Source: Novosphingobium sp. Chol11 (GTDB lineage Bacteria; Pseudomonadota; Alphaproteobacteria; Sphingomonadales; Sphingomonadaceae). Taken from it: DNA of 64,000 nucleotides. The DNA lies in the NCBI RefSeq assembly GCF_900218065.1, contig NZ_OBMU01000001.1, positions 755,312 through 819,311 on the forward strand, given 5' to 3'. The position numbers and the translations under genes are program-made. Of the stretch, positions 27,570 through 36,200 are shown one piece after another (within the stretch, counting starts at the first letter, position 1; each line of letters begins with the position of its first letter). The notes below the pieces were generated by a model. It did no database searches. It was not told the DNA's origin and saw only the letters and a list, made by a program, of their open reading frames with translations.

Positions 27570-27633
27570 CCGTTCGGGCTGAGCCTGTCGAAGCTCGTCC
27601 TGAGCGCCTGCTGCAAGCAGGCAGTCGAACGGG
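27570..27633. repeat. Type A palindromic repeat with extra hairpin
   Basis: A unit with core GTTCGGGCTGAGCCTGTCGA (27571-27590) is followed by a CCTGCTGCAAGCAGG hairpin and an inverted GTCGAACGGG end. It lies in the 267-bp gap between two convergent genes. Confidence 0.75.
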
Positions 27634-27699
27634 CCCTCTGCTCCTTTCCAAACGGCCAAGCCTGGTCAAGAAGGCACAGGCTGGTCGATACCCAAAGCT

Positions 27700-28569
27700 T
27701 CAGTCCCGCTTCGCCTTCCGCTCGGCAAAGCGCCGCCGCGCGACCAGCGCGACCGCGCCCGCGCCGAACAGCAACACCATCGGCGGCGCAGGCACATCAT
27801 GCCCGCCGCTGCTGGTGGAACCGCCCGAGCTGCTGGACGAGGTCGAGGAAGATGTGCTCGACGATGTCGAGGTGGACGAGGATGTGCTGGACGACGTCGA
27901 GGATGATGTCGAGCTAGACGTTGACGTCGACGAGCTGCTCGTCACATTGCCGCTGGAGGTGGACGTCGAAGAACTGCTCGTCACGTTCCCGCTGGACGTG
28001 GAAACATTCCCGCTGGAGGTCGAGACGTTTCCGCTCGACGTCGACACATTGCCGCTCGACGTGGACACGCCACCAGTCGAGGTGGAGACTCCGCCGGTCG
28101 ATGTCGAAACGCCGCCCGTCGTCGAGCTGGTCGAACTGCTGATGCCGCCCGTCGAGCTGCTGGTCGAGGAAATCACCACCGATCCGCCGCTGCTGCCACC
28201 GCCGCTGCCGCCGAAAAATCCTCCGAAGAAACCGCCGCCGCCAAAGCCGCCGCCGCCGCCCGCCAGCACCACCGGGGCAGCGCCGCCGCCGGACATGGGC
28301 ATTTCAGCTGCTGGAAGTGGAGCGGGCAAGGGAATCGGCGCGCCTTGCGTCACCACAGTGATGGTCTGCGGCTTGCGGGGAGCGGCCCGCTTCACGATCT
28401 TGCGCTTGAGCGGGCGGACGGCATAGCGCTTGGGCGCGGCCTTCACGCTCTTGGTGCTCTTGACCACGGCCGGGCGCGCGCTCTCCGCGACATGGACGGC
28501 GCCACCGCCGATGATCGCGCCACCGCAGGTGAAAGCGCATAATTTGGCCAGTGCCATCCGTACCGACAT
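27700..28569 (-). CDS. Ser/Thr-repeat surface protein with PEP-CTERM-like sorting tail
   Basis: A 289-residue low-complexity exported protein. It has an N-terminal hydrophobic signal (residues ~8-30), a basic stretch (KAAPKRYAVRPLKRKIVKRAAPRK), and a Gly-rich stretch (GGGGGFGGGGFFGGFFGG). About 120 residues are almost only Ser, Thr, Gly, Asn and Val, with three GGVSTST units and four STSSGNV units. The end, VPAPPMVLLFGAGAVALVARRRF, has a Pro motif, hydrophobic helix and Arg cluster, as in PEP-CTERM and VPLPA-CTERM exosortase substrates. The repeat section is a candidate for heavy O-glycosylation. No exosortase gene is in the window. No close named family is recognised. Confidence 0.78.
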   Translation of the reverse strand: MSVRMALAKLCAFTCGGAIIGGGAVHVAESARPAVVKSTKSVKAAPKRYAVRPLKRKIVKRAAPRKPQTITVVTQGAPIPLPAPLPAAEMPMSGGGAAPVVLAGGGGGFGGGGFFGGFFGGSGGGSSGGSVVISSTSSSTGGISSSTSSTTGGVSTSTGGVSTSTGGVSTSSGNVSTSSGNVSTSSGNVSTSSGNVTSSSSTSTSSGNVTSSSSTSTSSSTSSSTSSSTSSSTSTSSSTSSSTSSSSSGGSTSSGGHDVPAPPMVLLFGAGAVALVARRRFAERKAKRD

Positions 28570-28992
28570 AGCTATCCACTCTTCTTCGTCTTGAAGCTTC
28601 GGGCCGCGTCAGTCGCCTTTGGCAGCCATGAAACTGTTCTGTGCTTCTAAAAAGGGGGAAGAACAGTTCAACTTCAACGTCATTAACCTTGAATATAGGC
28701 TATAAGTTGGTGGGCGACGTAGAACAGCACCAATCTTTATGGTTAACGTCTCGTTTTGATACGCTGGTTGTTAACGATTGGATTGTGTTTTTCTTTGCAG
28801 CGGTGCGCTGGCGGATGAGGGCGGAATCGGCCGGGGCAGGGGCCGTTTCCCCTCCTCGGCGCTCTTGCCTCTCTGTATGGCTGATGATTGCGCGCTTGTG
28901 TCGTCCCGCGCCGCTCGTTATTAGGCGCCGTCAATCATAAGTCACGGGCTACCGGCGCTTTTGAGCCGGAGCCTCTCGAGTCGGAGAGCCAG
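28570..28992. other. 423-bp intergenic region between divergent genes, with inverted repeat
   Basis: This gap carries the promoters of the surface protein gene (minus) and dksA (plus). The middle (28680-28800) is clearly AT-richer than the surroundings. An inverted repeat, AACTGTTCT at 28632-28640 and AGAACAGTT at 28660-28668, lies 63 bp upstream of the surface protein start and could be an operator. No coding signal or RNA gene was recognised. Confidence 0.5.
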
Positions 28993-29457
28993 ATGGCATC
29001 GGTCCTGAATTCCGATAAAGACGGCCATAATCCGCCGAAATCGGCTGTTATACTTCCCCCCGACTATCGTCCTTCGCCCGACGAAGAGTTCATGAATCCC
29101 CTCCAGCTCGAATATTTCCGCCAGCGCCTCTGGGACTGGAAGAAGCAGATTCTGGCTGAGGCGGAAGGCACGCTGGCCGTGCTGCAGAACGAACCCCTTC
29201 GCGAGCCCGACCTCAACGACCGCGCGTCGAGCGAGACCGACTGGTCGATCGAACTGCGCACCCGCGACCGTCAGCGCAAGCTCATTTCCAAGATCGACGC
29301 CGCGCTCCGCCGCATCGATGATGGCGAATATGGCTATTGCGAAGTGACCGGCGAACCCATTTCGCTCGGCCGTCTCGAAGCTCGTCCGATTGCGACCATG
29401 ACCGTCGAGGCGCAGGAACGGCATGAGCGGCAGGAAAAGGTCTCGCGCGACGATTAA
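28993..29457 (+). CDS. dksA: RNA polymerase-binding transcription factor DksA
   Basis: A 154-residue DksA. The coiled-coil tip motif DLNDRA, matching the functional DxxDxA, is present between two long helices. The C-terminal knuckle is degenerate: GYCEVTGEPISLGRLEARP keeps one Cys, but the other three zinc positions are Thr, Thr and Ala. It binds the polymerase secondary channel and, with ppGpp, controls rRNA and amino-acid promoters. ATG 28993 gives the usual alphaproteobacterial N-terminus. The frame is open upstream, but that part is not DksA-like. Confidence 0.94.
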   Translation: MASVLNSDKDGHNPPKSAVILPPDYRPSPDEEFMNPLQLEYFRQRLWDWKKQILAEAEGTLAVLQNEPLREPDLNDRASSETDWSIELRTRDRQRKLISKIDAALRRIDDGEYGYCEVTGEPISLGRLEARPIATMTVEAQERHERQEKVSRDD

Positions 29458-29521
29458 CGCTTTATCCACCGATCCCTGCCAATGTCCCGGCAAATAAGCG
29501 GGTCATTGCAAGGTATTGGAC

Positions 29522-29884
29522 ATGGATAAGGATCAGGAAATGGCGGAACGGGGTCCGGCACGGTCGGGTCCGCGAGACAGCCTGTTCCTGCTCACCAATC
29601 TGGCGACGGAGGAGGGCAAGCCGCTCGGCCGCGCCCGGGTGCGCAACCTGTCGGCGACCGGGCTCATGGCCGATTGCGAACGGCCCGTACCTCCGGATGC
29701 GGCGATCGTCCTCGAACTGCGCGGAGTCGGCCGGGTCAGCGGCCGCGTCGTCTGGTCGAAAGATGGCAAGATCGGTATTGCATTCGATCATGAGATCGAC
29801 CCTGCGCTTGCCCGCAAACCCGTGGCCTCCGGCACCACCTCCCGCGCCCCTTCCTATCTGCGCCTCCACCAGATAGGACGCTAA
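29522..29884 (+). CDS. PilZ domain protein
   Basis: A 120-residue single-domain protein. RSGPR in the N-terminal segment matches the RxxxR half of the c-di-GMP site, and NLSATG matches D/NxSxxG. The strands between them fit the PilZ barrel, so c-di-GMP binding is likely. AAGG lies before ATG 29522. It follows dksA by 64 bp and may be cotranscribed. The effector partner is unknown. Confidence 0.85.
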   Translation: MDKDQEMAERGPARSGPRDSLFLLTNLATEEGKPLGRARVRNLSATGLMADCERPVPPDAAIVLELRGVGRVSGRVVWSKDGKIGIAFDHEIDPALARKPVASGTTSRAPSYLRLHQIGR

Positions 29885-29904
29885 AATCGCGAAACGCGGT
29901 TTTC
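29883..29904 (+). terminator. Rho-independent terminator of the PilZ gene
   Basis: AAAATCGCG pairs with CGCGGTTTT around an AAA loop (one T-G wobble) and overlaps the TAA stop codon. The stem ends in a TTTT run. Confidence 0.7.
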
Positions 29905-29974
29905 CCGCTATTTCCTTCATGAAAAAAGCGGCCCGCCTTCAGCGACGCCGCATTCCGTGCGCTCAAAATGAGGA

Positions 29975-29998
29975 AAGGGCGAACTTTCGCTCGCCCTT
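29975..29998 (-). terminator. Hairpin terminator after the minus-strand YdcH gene
   Basis: AAGGGCGA (29975-29982) pairs with TCGCCCTT (29991-29998). Read on the minus strand it is followed by a T-rich stretch. It lies 15 bp past the YdcH stop codon. Confidence 0.65.
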
Positions 29999-30012
29999 CT
30001 CAAAATGCCGGA

Positions 30013-30168
30013 TCAATTCCGCGTCATTTCCTCTTTCACCCGCAATTTCTGCTTTTTAAGCGAAGCAACCAGGATTGCATCGGGCATCGGCCGACTCGTC
30101 TCCGCCTTGATCCGCGCTTCAAGGCCGGCATGCTTGGCTGAAAGAGCTGAAATGTGGCTGTTTTCCAT
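30013..30168 (-). CDS. YdcH (DUF465) family protein
   Basis: A 51-residue helical-hairpin protein: MENSHISALSAKHAGLEARIKAETSRPMPDAILVASLKKQKLRVKEEMTRN. It matches the short YdcH family (YdcH pattern of HxxLexxI...LKKxKLxlKDEI). CAGGAG lies 6 nt before ATG 30168, which excludes the longer frame. The function is unknown. A second YdcH gene is divergent at 30340. Confidence 0.88.
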   Translation of the reverse strand: MENSHISALSAKHAGLEARIKAETSRPMPDAILVASLKKQKLRVKEEMTRN

Positions 30169-30339
30169 GACATTCTCCTGATGAGGGTGATGGACGAATG
30201 AGTAGATCATGATTCGCCCCTCATGTCTTCGCGCTATCCGTTCTTTGCGACGGGCCGCGTGCAAATTTGCGATGGTCCGACCGGGTTTGCGGAGTTATCA
30301 GGATGCTGTCCGCAACATGGCCGAGAAAGTGGGTAGTGG

Positions 30340-30537
30340 GTGAGCCGGGAAGACATCATGCGACGGCTGGAACTGCTGCGAGTCGAGCATCGCGACCTTG
30401 ACGGCGCGATCGAAGCCCTCGTCGATGCCGGCGGCCGTGACCAGATGCAGGTCGCCCGACTCAAGAAACGCAAGCTCCGGTTGCGAGATGAGATAGCGCT
30501 TCTTGAGGATGCGCTCGTCCCGGACATCATCGCCTGA
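30340..30537 (+). CDS. YdcH (DUF465) family protein, second copy
   Basis: A 65-residue helical-hairpin protein with GTG start: SREDIMRRLELLRVEHRDLDGAIEALVDAGGRDQMQVARLKKRKLRLRDEIALLEDAL. HRDLDGAI and LKKRKLRLRDEI are the family signatures. It is divergent from the first YdcH gene by 171 bp and lies 93 bp upstream of rcdA. An ATG six codons downstream is a less likely start because it would remove part of the helix. Confidence 0.85.
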   Translation: MSREDIMRRLELLRVEHRDLDGAIEALVDAGGRDQMQVARLKKRKLRLRDEIALLEDALVPDIIA

Positions 30538-30630
30538 TCGCATGTCCGCCTGTTTGTTGGTTAACAACGGCCCTGAATGAGACAATCCAGCCCATGTCCG
30601 CTGCATCTTAACTGACAAGCAGCAGCTTTT

Positions 30631-31128
30631 ATGTCAGTGATTCGGTCCATGTCTCCGTCCGTCACTCTTGACCGTGGTTTGCATCGGCGTCTGGTCGATG
30701 GCCTGTACCTGGAAGCCATGGTCATGGCCGATGAAGCGCGTGCCTATTTCGACCATCGCGATACGACAGAGGCTGAACTGCAGGATCCACTTCGCCGCGT
30801 GTCTTTCGCTTGCGAATCCCTCAAGGTCACGACCCGGCTGATGCACATCATCGCCTGGCTGCTCAGCCAGCGGGCGTGGCAACGTGGCGAAATCTCGGAC
30901 GCGGACCTTGTGGACGAAAAATACCGTCTGGGCCGCGCAACGGAAACGGACCCGGACATTGCGGCCGCTTTCCCCTTTGCCGCCCGCGCCCTGATCGACG
31001 CTAGCCAGGAACTATATGGCCGCGTCGCACGCCTGCAGGACCGGATGGATCATATGGCGCGTCCTCGGGGTCAGGTGGAAAGCAGCCCGGCGCGCGCGCT
31101 GATGGATCGCCTGAACACTGCCTTTTAA
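30631..31128 (+). CDS. rcdA: RcdA family (DUF1465) protein, CtrA-degradation adaptor homologue
   Basis: A 165-residue helical protein of DUF1465. The core YLEAMVMADEARAYFD and SFACESLKVTTRLMHIIAWLLSQRAWQRGEIS matches the helices of Caulobacter RcdA, which links ClpXP to CpdR and PopA and helps degrade the cell-cycle regulator CtrA. The C-terminal tail (QVESSPARALMDRLNTAF) is short. That this homologue regulates proteolysis is inferred from the family. ATG 30631 and an in-frame ATG at 30649 are both possible. Confidence 0.85.
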   Translation: MSVIRSMSPSVTLDRGLHRRLVDGLYLEAMVMADEARAYFDHRDTTEAELQDPLRRVSFACESLKVTTRLMHIIAWLLSQRAWQRGEISDADLVDEKYRLGRATETDPDIAAAFPFAARALIDASQELYGRVARLQDRMDHMARPRGQVESSPARALMDRLNTAF

Positions 31129-31198
31129 ACGGCAATCGCCCATCATCGGCCATCTTACAGGCTGGCGCTTCCTTTCTAACTTGGGCTAGACCGCTGAT

Positions 31199-33247
31199 AT
31201 GAATACGGGCTTGCGGCCTTGCCGCCGCGTATCAGCCATGTCGCAAGCCTCCCGGCTTCTCCTCCTGCCTCTGCTTTTGGCGGCTCCTGTCGTGCACGCC
31301 CAGAGCGCCGAACCGCCCACGGGGGCGGTCGATCAGGACCTGCCGCTTGACCCCATGCCCGACCTGGGTGTCGCATGGCCCGACCTTGGACAGGCTGATA
31401 CCGTCACGTCCTTGCCGCCCGATCCCGTGGACGCTCCAGATATGGCCGGGCAAGCGGCTGATGCCGCCGTTCCGGACCCCGGTGATGAGGTGCCTGCCGA
31501 GGTCGCGGCCTTCGCGGACTCCGGCGAAGAAAAGCGTTACTTGGTACAGCTCAATGGCGTGGAGCAGATCGCTGACCCGCAGTTCGACAGCCGGTTCAAA
31601 CAATTATCGGTCCTGCGGGAAGGCGAAGGGAAGCCTGCCAATATCGCCCAGATAAACAGGCGGATCAAGGAAGATAGCGAACTGCTCGAGCGGCTGTTGC
31701 GAGCCAAAGGCTATTATGCCGCGCGCGTCCGCAGTGCCATTTCCGTTTTGCCCGGCACTGAAGACCGGCTGGCTGTGCAGTTCGATATAGCAGCGGGTCC
31801 CCGTTATCAGCTTTCTTCGGTTGATCTGCCGGGATTGAATGAGGCGGGCGAGCGCGAAGCGAAATTGCGCGAAGCCTTCGCTGTCCAGGTGGGCGATCCC
31901 GTCGATGCCGATGCGATCCTGGCGGGGCAGGCCTCCTTGTCGCTCGCGCTCAGCGAGAATGGCTTTCCCTTCGCCCGCGTCGGCGAACCGGAAGTGCGGA
32001 TCGATCATGAAGAGCGCAAGGGAGAGCTGGATATCGTCGTTACACCCGGCGCCTACCGGACTTTCGGTTCGATCATCCTCAACAATGAAAAGCTCTTCAG
32101 CGCTCGTCATGTGGCGCGGATCGCCCGCTTCGAACGGGGCGATCCTTATAACATATCGGACGTCGAGGACCTGCGCGGCGCGATCGTCGCCACCGGGCTC
32201 ATATCTTCGGTCACATTGACCCCCAAGGACGCTGGTGACGGAGAGCATGTCGACCTGGCGGTCGATGTACGCCCAGCACCGTTGCGGACCATTGCGGGCG
32301 AATTGGGCTATGGCACCGGAGAAGGCTATCGTGCCGCCGTCAGCTGGCAGCACCGTAACCTGTTCCCGCCCGAAGGTGCCGTCACATTGCGCGGTGTTCT
32401 GGGAACGCAGGAGCAGACAGCATCCTTCACCTACCGGCGTAACAATTTCCGGGAGCGCGATCATGTGCTGACCGGACTTGTGTCGATCAGCAACATCAAG
32501 CGCGACGCCTATGACGCCCGCACGATCACCCTCTCCGGGGCGCTCGAACGGCAAACCAACATCCTCTTCCAGAAAAAATGGGTGTGGCGGGTCGGAGCAG
32601 AACTGATCGCATCCGACGAAAAGGATGCGTTCAGCGGCGGGAACCGGCGAACCTTCCTGATCGGAGCAGTGCCGCTCAGCCTGACCTATGATGGCAGCGA
32701 CGATCTGCTCAACCCCAGCCGGGGCTTCCGCCTGGGCGGCCGGTTCAGTCCTGAGCTGTCCTTCCAGAACGGCACCTTCGGCTATTCCCGGGTGCAGATC
32801 GACGGCAGCGTCTATCAGCCGATGACTGAGCGCGTGGTCCTGGCGGCGCGCGCCCGCTTCGGCACCATATTGGGTTCGACGGTCGACCGGATTGCGCCGT
32901 CGCGCCGTTTCTACGCAGGCGGCGGCGCTTCGGTCAGGGGCTATGGCTATCAGGATATCGGCCCACGCGACGCGAACAACGATCCGATCGGCGGCAAGAG
33001 CCTGGCCGAATTCTCGCTGGAGTCACGCGTCCGTTTCGGCAATTTCGGCGTCGTGCCCTTCATAGACGCAGGCAACATCTCCACCAGCTTCCTGCCGCGT
33101 TTCCGCGACTTGCGCATCGGGGCGGGCTTGGGCCTTCGCTATTATAGCAGCTTCGGCCCGATACGGATCGATGTCGGTACGCCGTTGAACCCGCAAAAGG
33201 GTGATCCCCGCGTCGCTGTCTATGTGTCCTTGGGCCAGGCTTTCTGA
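31199..33247 (+). CDS. tamA: Autotransporter/outer-membrane assembly protein TamA
   Basis: A 682-residue Omp85-family protein. A signal peptide (cleavage near VVHAQS) is followed by an acidic Pro/Asp-rich region, then POTRA-like domains (about residues 130-360) and a C-terminal 16-strand barrel. The barrel has the family motif FYAGGGASVRGYGYQDIGP, and ends in VYVSLGQAF with the terminal Phe. It works with TamB in placing outer-membrane proteins or lipids. ATG 31199 is reported, but ATG 31238 gives a tighter signal peptide. The stop overlaps tamB (TGATG). Confidence 0.93.
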   Translation: MNTGLRPCRRVSAMSQASRLLLLPLLLAAPVVHAQSAEPPTGAVDQDLPLDPMPDLGVAWPDLGQADTVTSLPPDPVDAPDMAGQAADAAVPDPGDEVPAEVAAFADSGEEKRYLVQLNGVEQIADPQFDSRFKQLSVLREGEGKPANIAQINRRIKEDSELLERLLRAKGYYAARVRSAISVLPGTEDRLAVQFDIAAGPRYQLSSVDLPGLNEAGEREAKLREAFAVQVGDPVDADAILAGQASLSLALSENGFPFARVGEPEVRIDHEERKGELDIVVTPGAYRTFGSIILNNEKLFSARHVARIARFERGDPYNISDVEDLRGAIVATGLISSVTLTPKDAGDGEHVDLAVDVRPAPLRTIAGELGYGTGEGYRAAVSWQHRNLFPPEGAVTLRGVLGTQEQTASFTYRRNNFRERDHVLTGLVSISNIKRDAYDARTITLSGALERQTNILFQKKWVWRVGAELIASDEKDAFSGGNRRTFLIGAVPLSLTYDGSDDLLNPSRGFRLGGRFSPELSFQNGTFGYSRVQIDGSVYQPMTERVVLAARARFGTILGSTVDRIAPSRRFYAGGGASVRGYGYQDIGPRDANNDPIGGKSLAEFSLESRVRFGNFGVVPFIDAGNISTSFLPRFRDLRIGAGLGLRYYSSFGPIRIDVGTPLNPQKGDPRVAVYVSLGQAF

Positions 33248-36200
33248 TGGCGGAGGGGGATATCCAGCAGCCCCTGCGGCGGCACCGCGCATGGGACGGT
33301 CCGTGGCAGCGCTGGATTACCGGGCTGCTGGCCGTGCTGGTCGTCATATCGGCAGCAGCGCTTATATGGCTGGACACGTCGGCGGGGCACCGCTTTCTCA
33401 TTACGCGTATCGACAAGATCAGCCCGCCGTCGGGTTTGCGCATCCATGTCGATCGGATCGAAGGCAGCATCTATCGCCGGGCCATTCTGCATGGCGTGAC
33501 GCTTGCAGACCCGAACGGCGCTTTTTTAACGGCGCCGCGGGTAGAGCTGGACTGGTGGCCGCTGGCGTGGCTGTCAAACCGTCTGGATATCGATCGGCTC
33601 AATATACCGGCTGCAACGCTGCACAAGCTGCCCCGCCTCAACCCCGCCAAGCAGCAAGGCCCCATCCTCCCAAGCTTCGACATCCGGTTGATGCAGTTTT
33701 CGGTCGGGCGGCTGACCATTAATGACAGCATCAGCGGCAAGGTGCAGCAGGCAACCATTTCCGGCGATGCCGACATCAGGGGGCGGAGGGCCGTCATCGA
33801 TCTTTCCGCGCGCGTATTAGGGCAGGAGGACGCGATAAACCTCGCGCTCGACAGTCGGCCCGACGATGACCGGTTCGATCTGGATGTGACGGTGAACGCC
33901 CCATCGGGTGGCGTTCTGGCGAACCTGGCAGGGCTGCGGCAGGACGGCAACCTGCGAGTTCGGGGGAAGGGGAGCTGGACCCGCTGGGACGGGCGCTTGT
34001 CCGGCACGCTGGACAGCGAACCGGCGATCGACCTCATGTTGGCGGCGCGCAGCGGCACCTATTCAGCAACGGGATCGATCGAGGCGCAGGCGATAGCGGG
34101 CAAGGGATTGGTACAGCGCCTGTCCGCACCGCGCCTTTCAATAGAAGCTAGGGGGTCTCTGACAAACCGGATCGTTGACGGCAAGCTGTCGCTGCGATCG
34201 GAGGCGATGCAGTTGAATGCCGATGGGGCGCTCGACCTACGCAACTCCGCGTTCGACAATCTGCTGATCGATGTGAGCCTTGTCCGGCCCCCGGCTTTGC
34301 TGAAGTCGATGCGCGGGCGGGACGTCACTGCCCGCGTACGGCTTGACGGTCCCTTCGCCGGGTATGGCTACGAGTATCTGCTAAGGGCTCGGCAGCTGGC
34401 TTTCGACCGCACCCTGATCAGCGACGTCCGCGCCGAAGGCAAAGGGCGCAAGGCTGCCAATGCGCCGTTGCTCATCCCCGTCCATTTGCGCGCCCGGCGA
34501 CTGGATGGACAGGGGGAGCTTGTCGAAGGCATCGTCCGCAATTTCGTGCTCGACGGTGTGCTGCAGATCAAGGGCCAGCAACTCATCAGCAATCCCATGC
34601 CGATCCGCTCCGACAAGCTGAGCGGCAAGCTCGTCATGCTCGCGGACCTCAAGACCGGGCGCTATGATTTTGGTCTGGATGGGCAGATACGCGGCTTGGC
34701 CATTCGCGGCCTCGGCATCGTGGACCTGACCTCCAAGTTACGCGCGGTGCCGGGGAAGAACGGTGCTTTTGGTTTGAGCGGGACTGCGATGGCGCGGATG
34801 CGCCGGTTGGACAACAGCTTCCTGCGCAGCTTGGGCGGAGGCCTTCCCGTGGTAAAGAGCGGCCTTTCGCTCGCGCCGGACAAGCGACTGATGTTCACGG
34901 GCTTGCGTCTGGAAGCGCCGTTGCTCAGCCTTTCCGCCAATGGCTACCGGCGCCCCGACAGGAGTTTCCATTTCGAGGGCAGTGGAACCCACAAGCAATA
35001 TGGGCCTTTGCGTCTGACGCTGGACGGCAAGATCGAACAGCCGACGATCGATCTGCTGCTGGATCGGCCGCTGGACGCGCTGGGCGTCGCGGGGATGCGG
35101 GCGCATCTCGTGCCGGACAGCGCCGGTTATCAGTTTACGGCCCAAGGCGGCTCGACGCTTGGCCCCTTCACCGGTGCTGGCCAGATCCTGCTGCCGCGCG
35201 GAGGCCAGGCGGTAGTGAGAGTGGCAAAGCTCGCGGTATCCGGTGTCGTGGCAAGCGGTGATCTGCGCCCGGTGACTGGCGGTCTTGAAGGGCAGCTGAA
35301 TGTTGCCGGGCCTGTCAAGGGAAGTATCGCGTTCGCGCCGATCAACGCTGTCCAGCAACTGGTTTTGAAACTCGACGCCACAGACGCCAGCTTTGACGGG
35401 CCAACGGCCATCGCCGTCCGCCGTGGCAAGCTGGATGCGACCGTCCTGCTTGACCCGTCGGGAACGTCGATCAACGCGGTGATGCAAGCCAGGGGACTGC
35501 GTGTTGGTGGCGCCCTGATCGGCAGATTGGCTGCCAATGCAGACCTGAAGGGCGGCTATGGCACTGTAAAGGCCAGCCTGTCAGGACAGCGCGGGCGCCT
35601 TTTCGACCTTCAGGGCGAAGCGAAGGTGGAACCAGATCGTATCCGTGTCGCGGCTCGCGGGACGATCGACAAGCGCCCGATCCGACTGACGCGGTCAGCG
35701 CTGTTGACCCGCAGCGCGGACGGCTGGCGGCTGTCTCCGGTGACCATCAGCTATGCGGGCGGCTCGCTGCAATTGGGTGGAGAACTGAGCGGGCAAACGA
35801 CCCGGATCGAAAGCCGTGTGCAAAAGCTCCCTCTTTCGCTGCTGGATATCGTCTATGACGATCTTGGCCTTGGGGGGACAGCCACGGGCTCGCTGACCTA
35901 TGTTCACAGCCGTGGCGGCATGCCGAGCGGCAAGGCGGAACTGCGCGTCCGGAGCTTGTCGCGGTCGGGATTGTCCCTCAGTTCCCGTCCGGTGGACGCG
36001 GGGATCAACGCCGTTCTCATGCCGGACGGGTTGGCGGCACGCATGCTGTTCGCAGCCGATGGCCAGACGATCGGAAGGGCTCAGGTGCTGCTGACGCCGC
36101 TTGGCACGCAGGGAAGCCTTGTCGATCGGCTCAATAGCGCGCCGCTGTTCGGGCAGCTTCGATTGAGGGGCGCCGCTGATACCCTTTGGCGGCTGACCGG

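Noticed and set aside
27815..28426. Acidic 203-codon frame opposite the Ser/Thr-repeat gene
   Set aside because: It mirrors the repeat codons (AGC/TCG read as Val/Glu/Leu/Asp). The minus strand has a signal peptide and a sorting-like tail, so that strand is coding.
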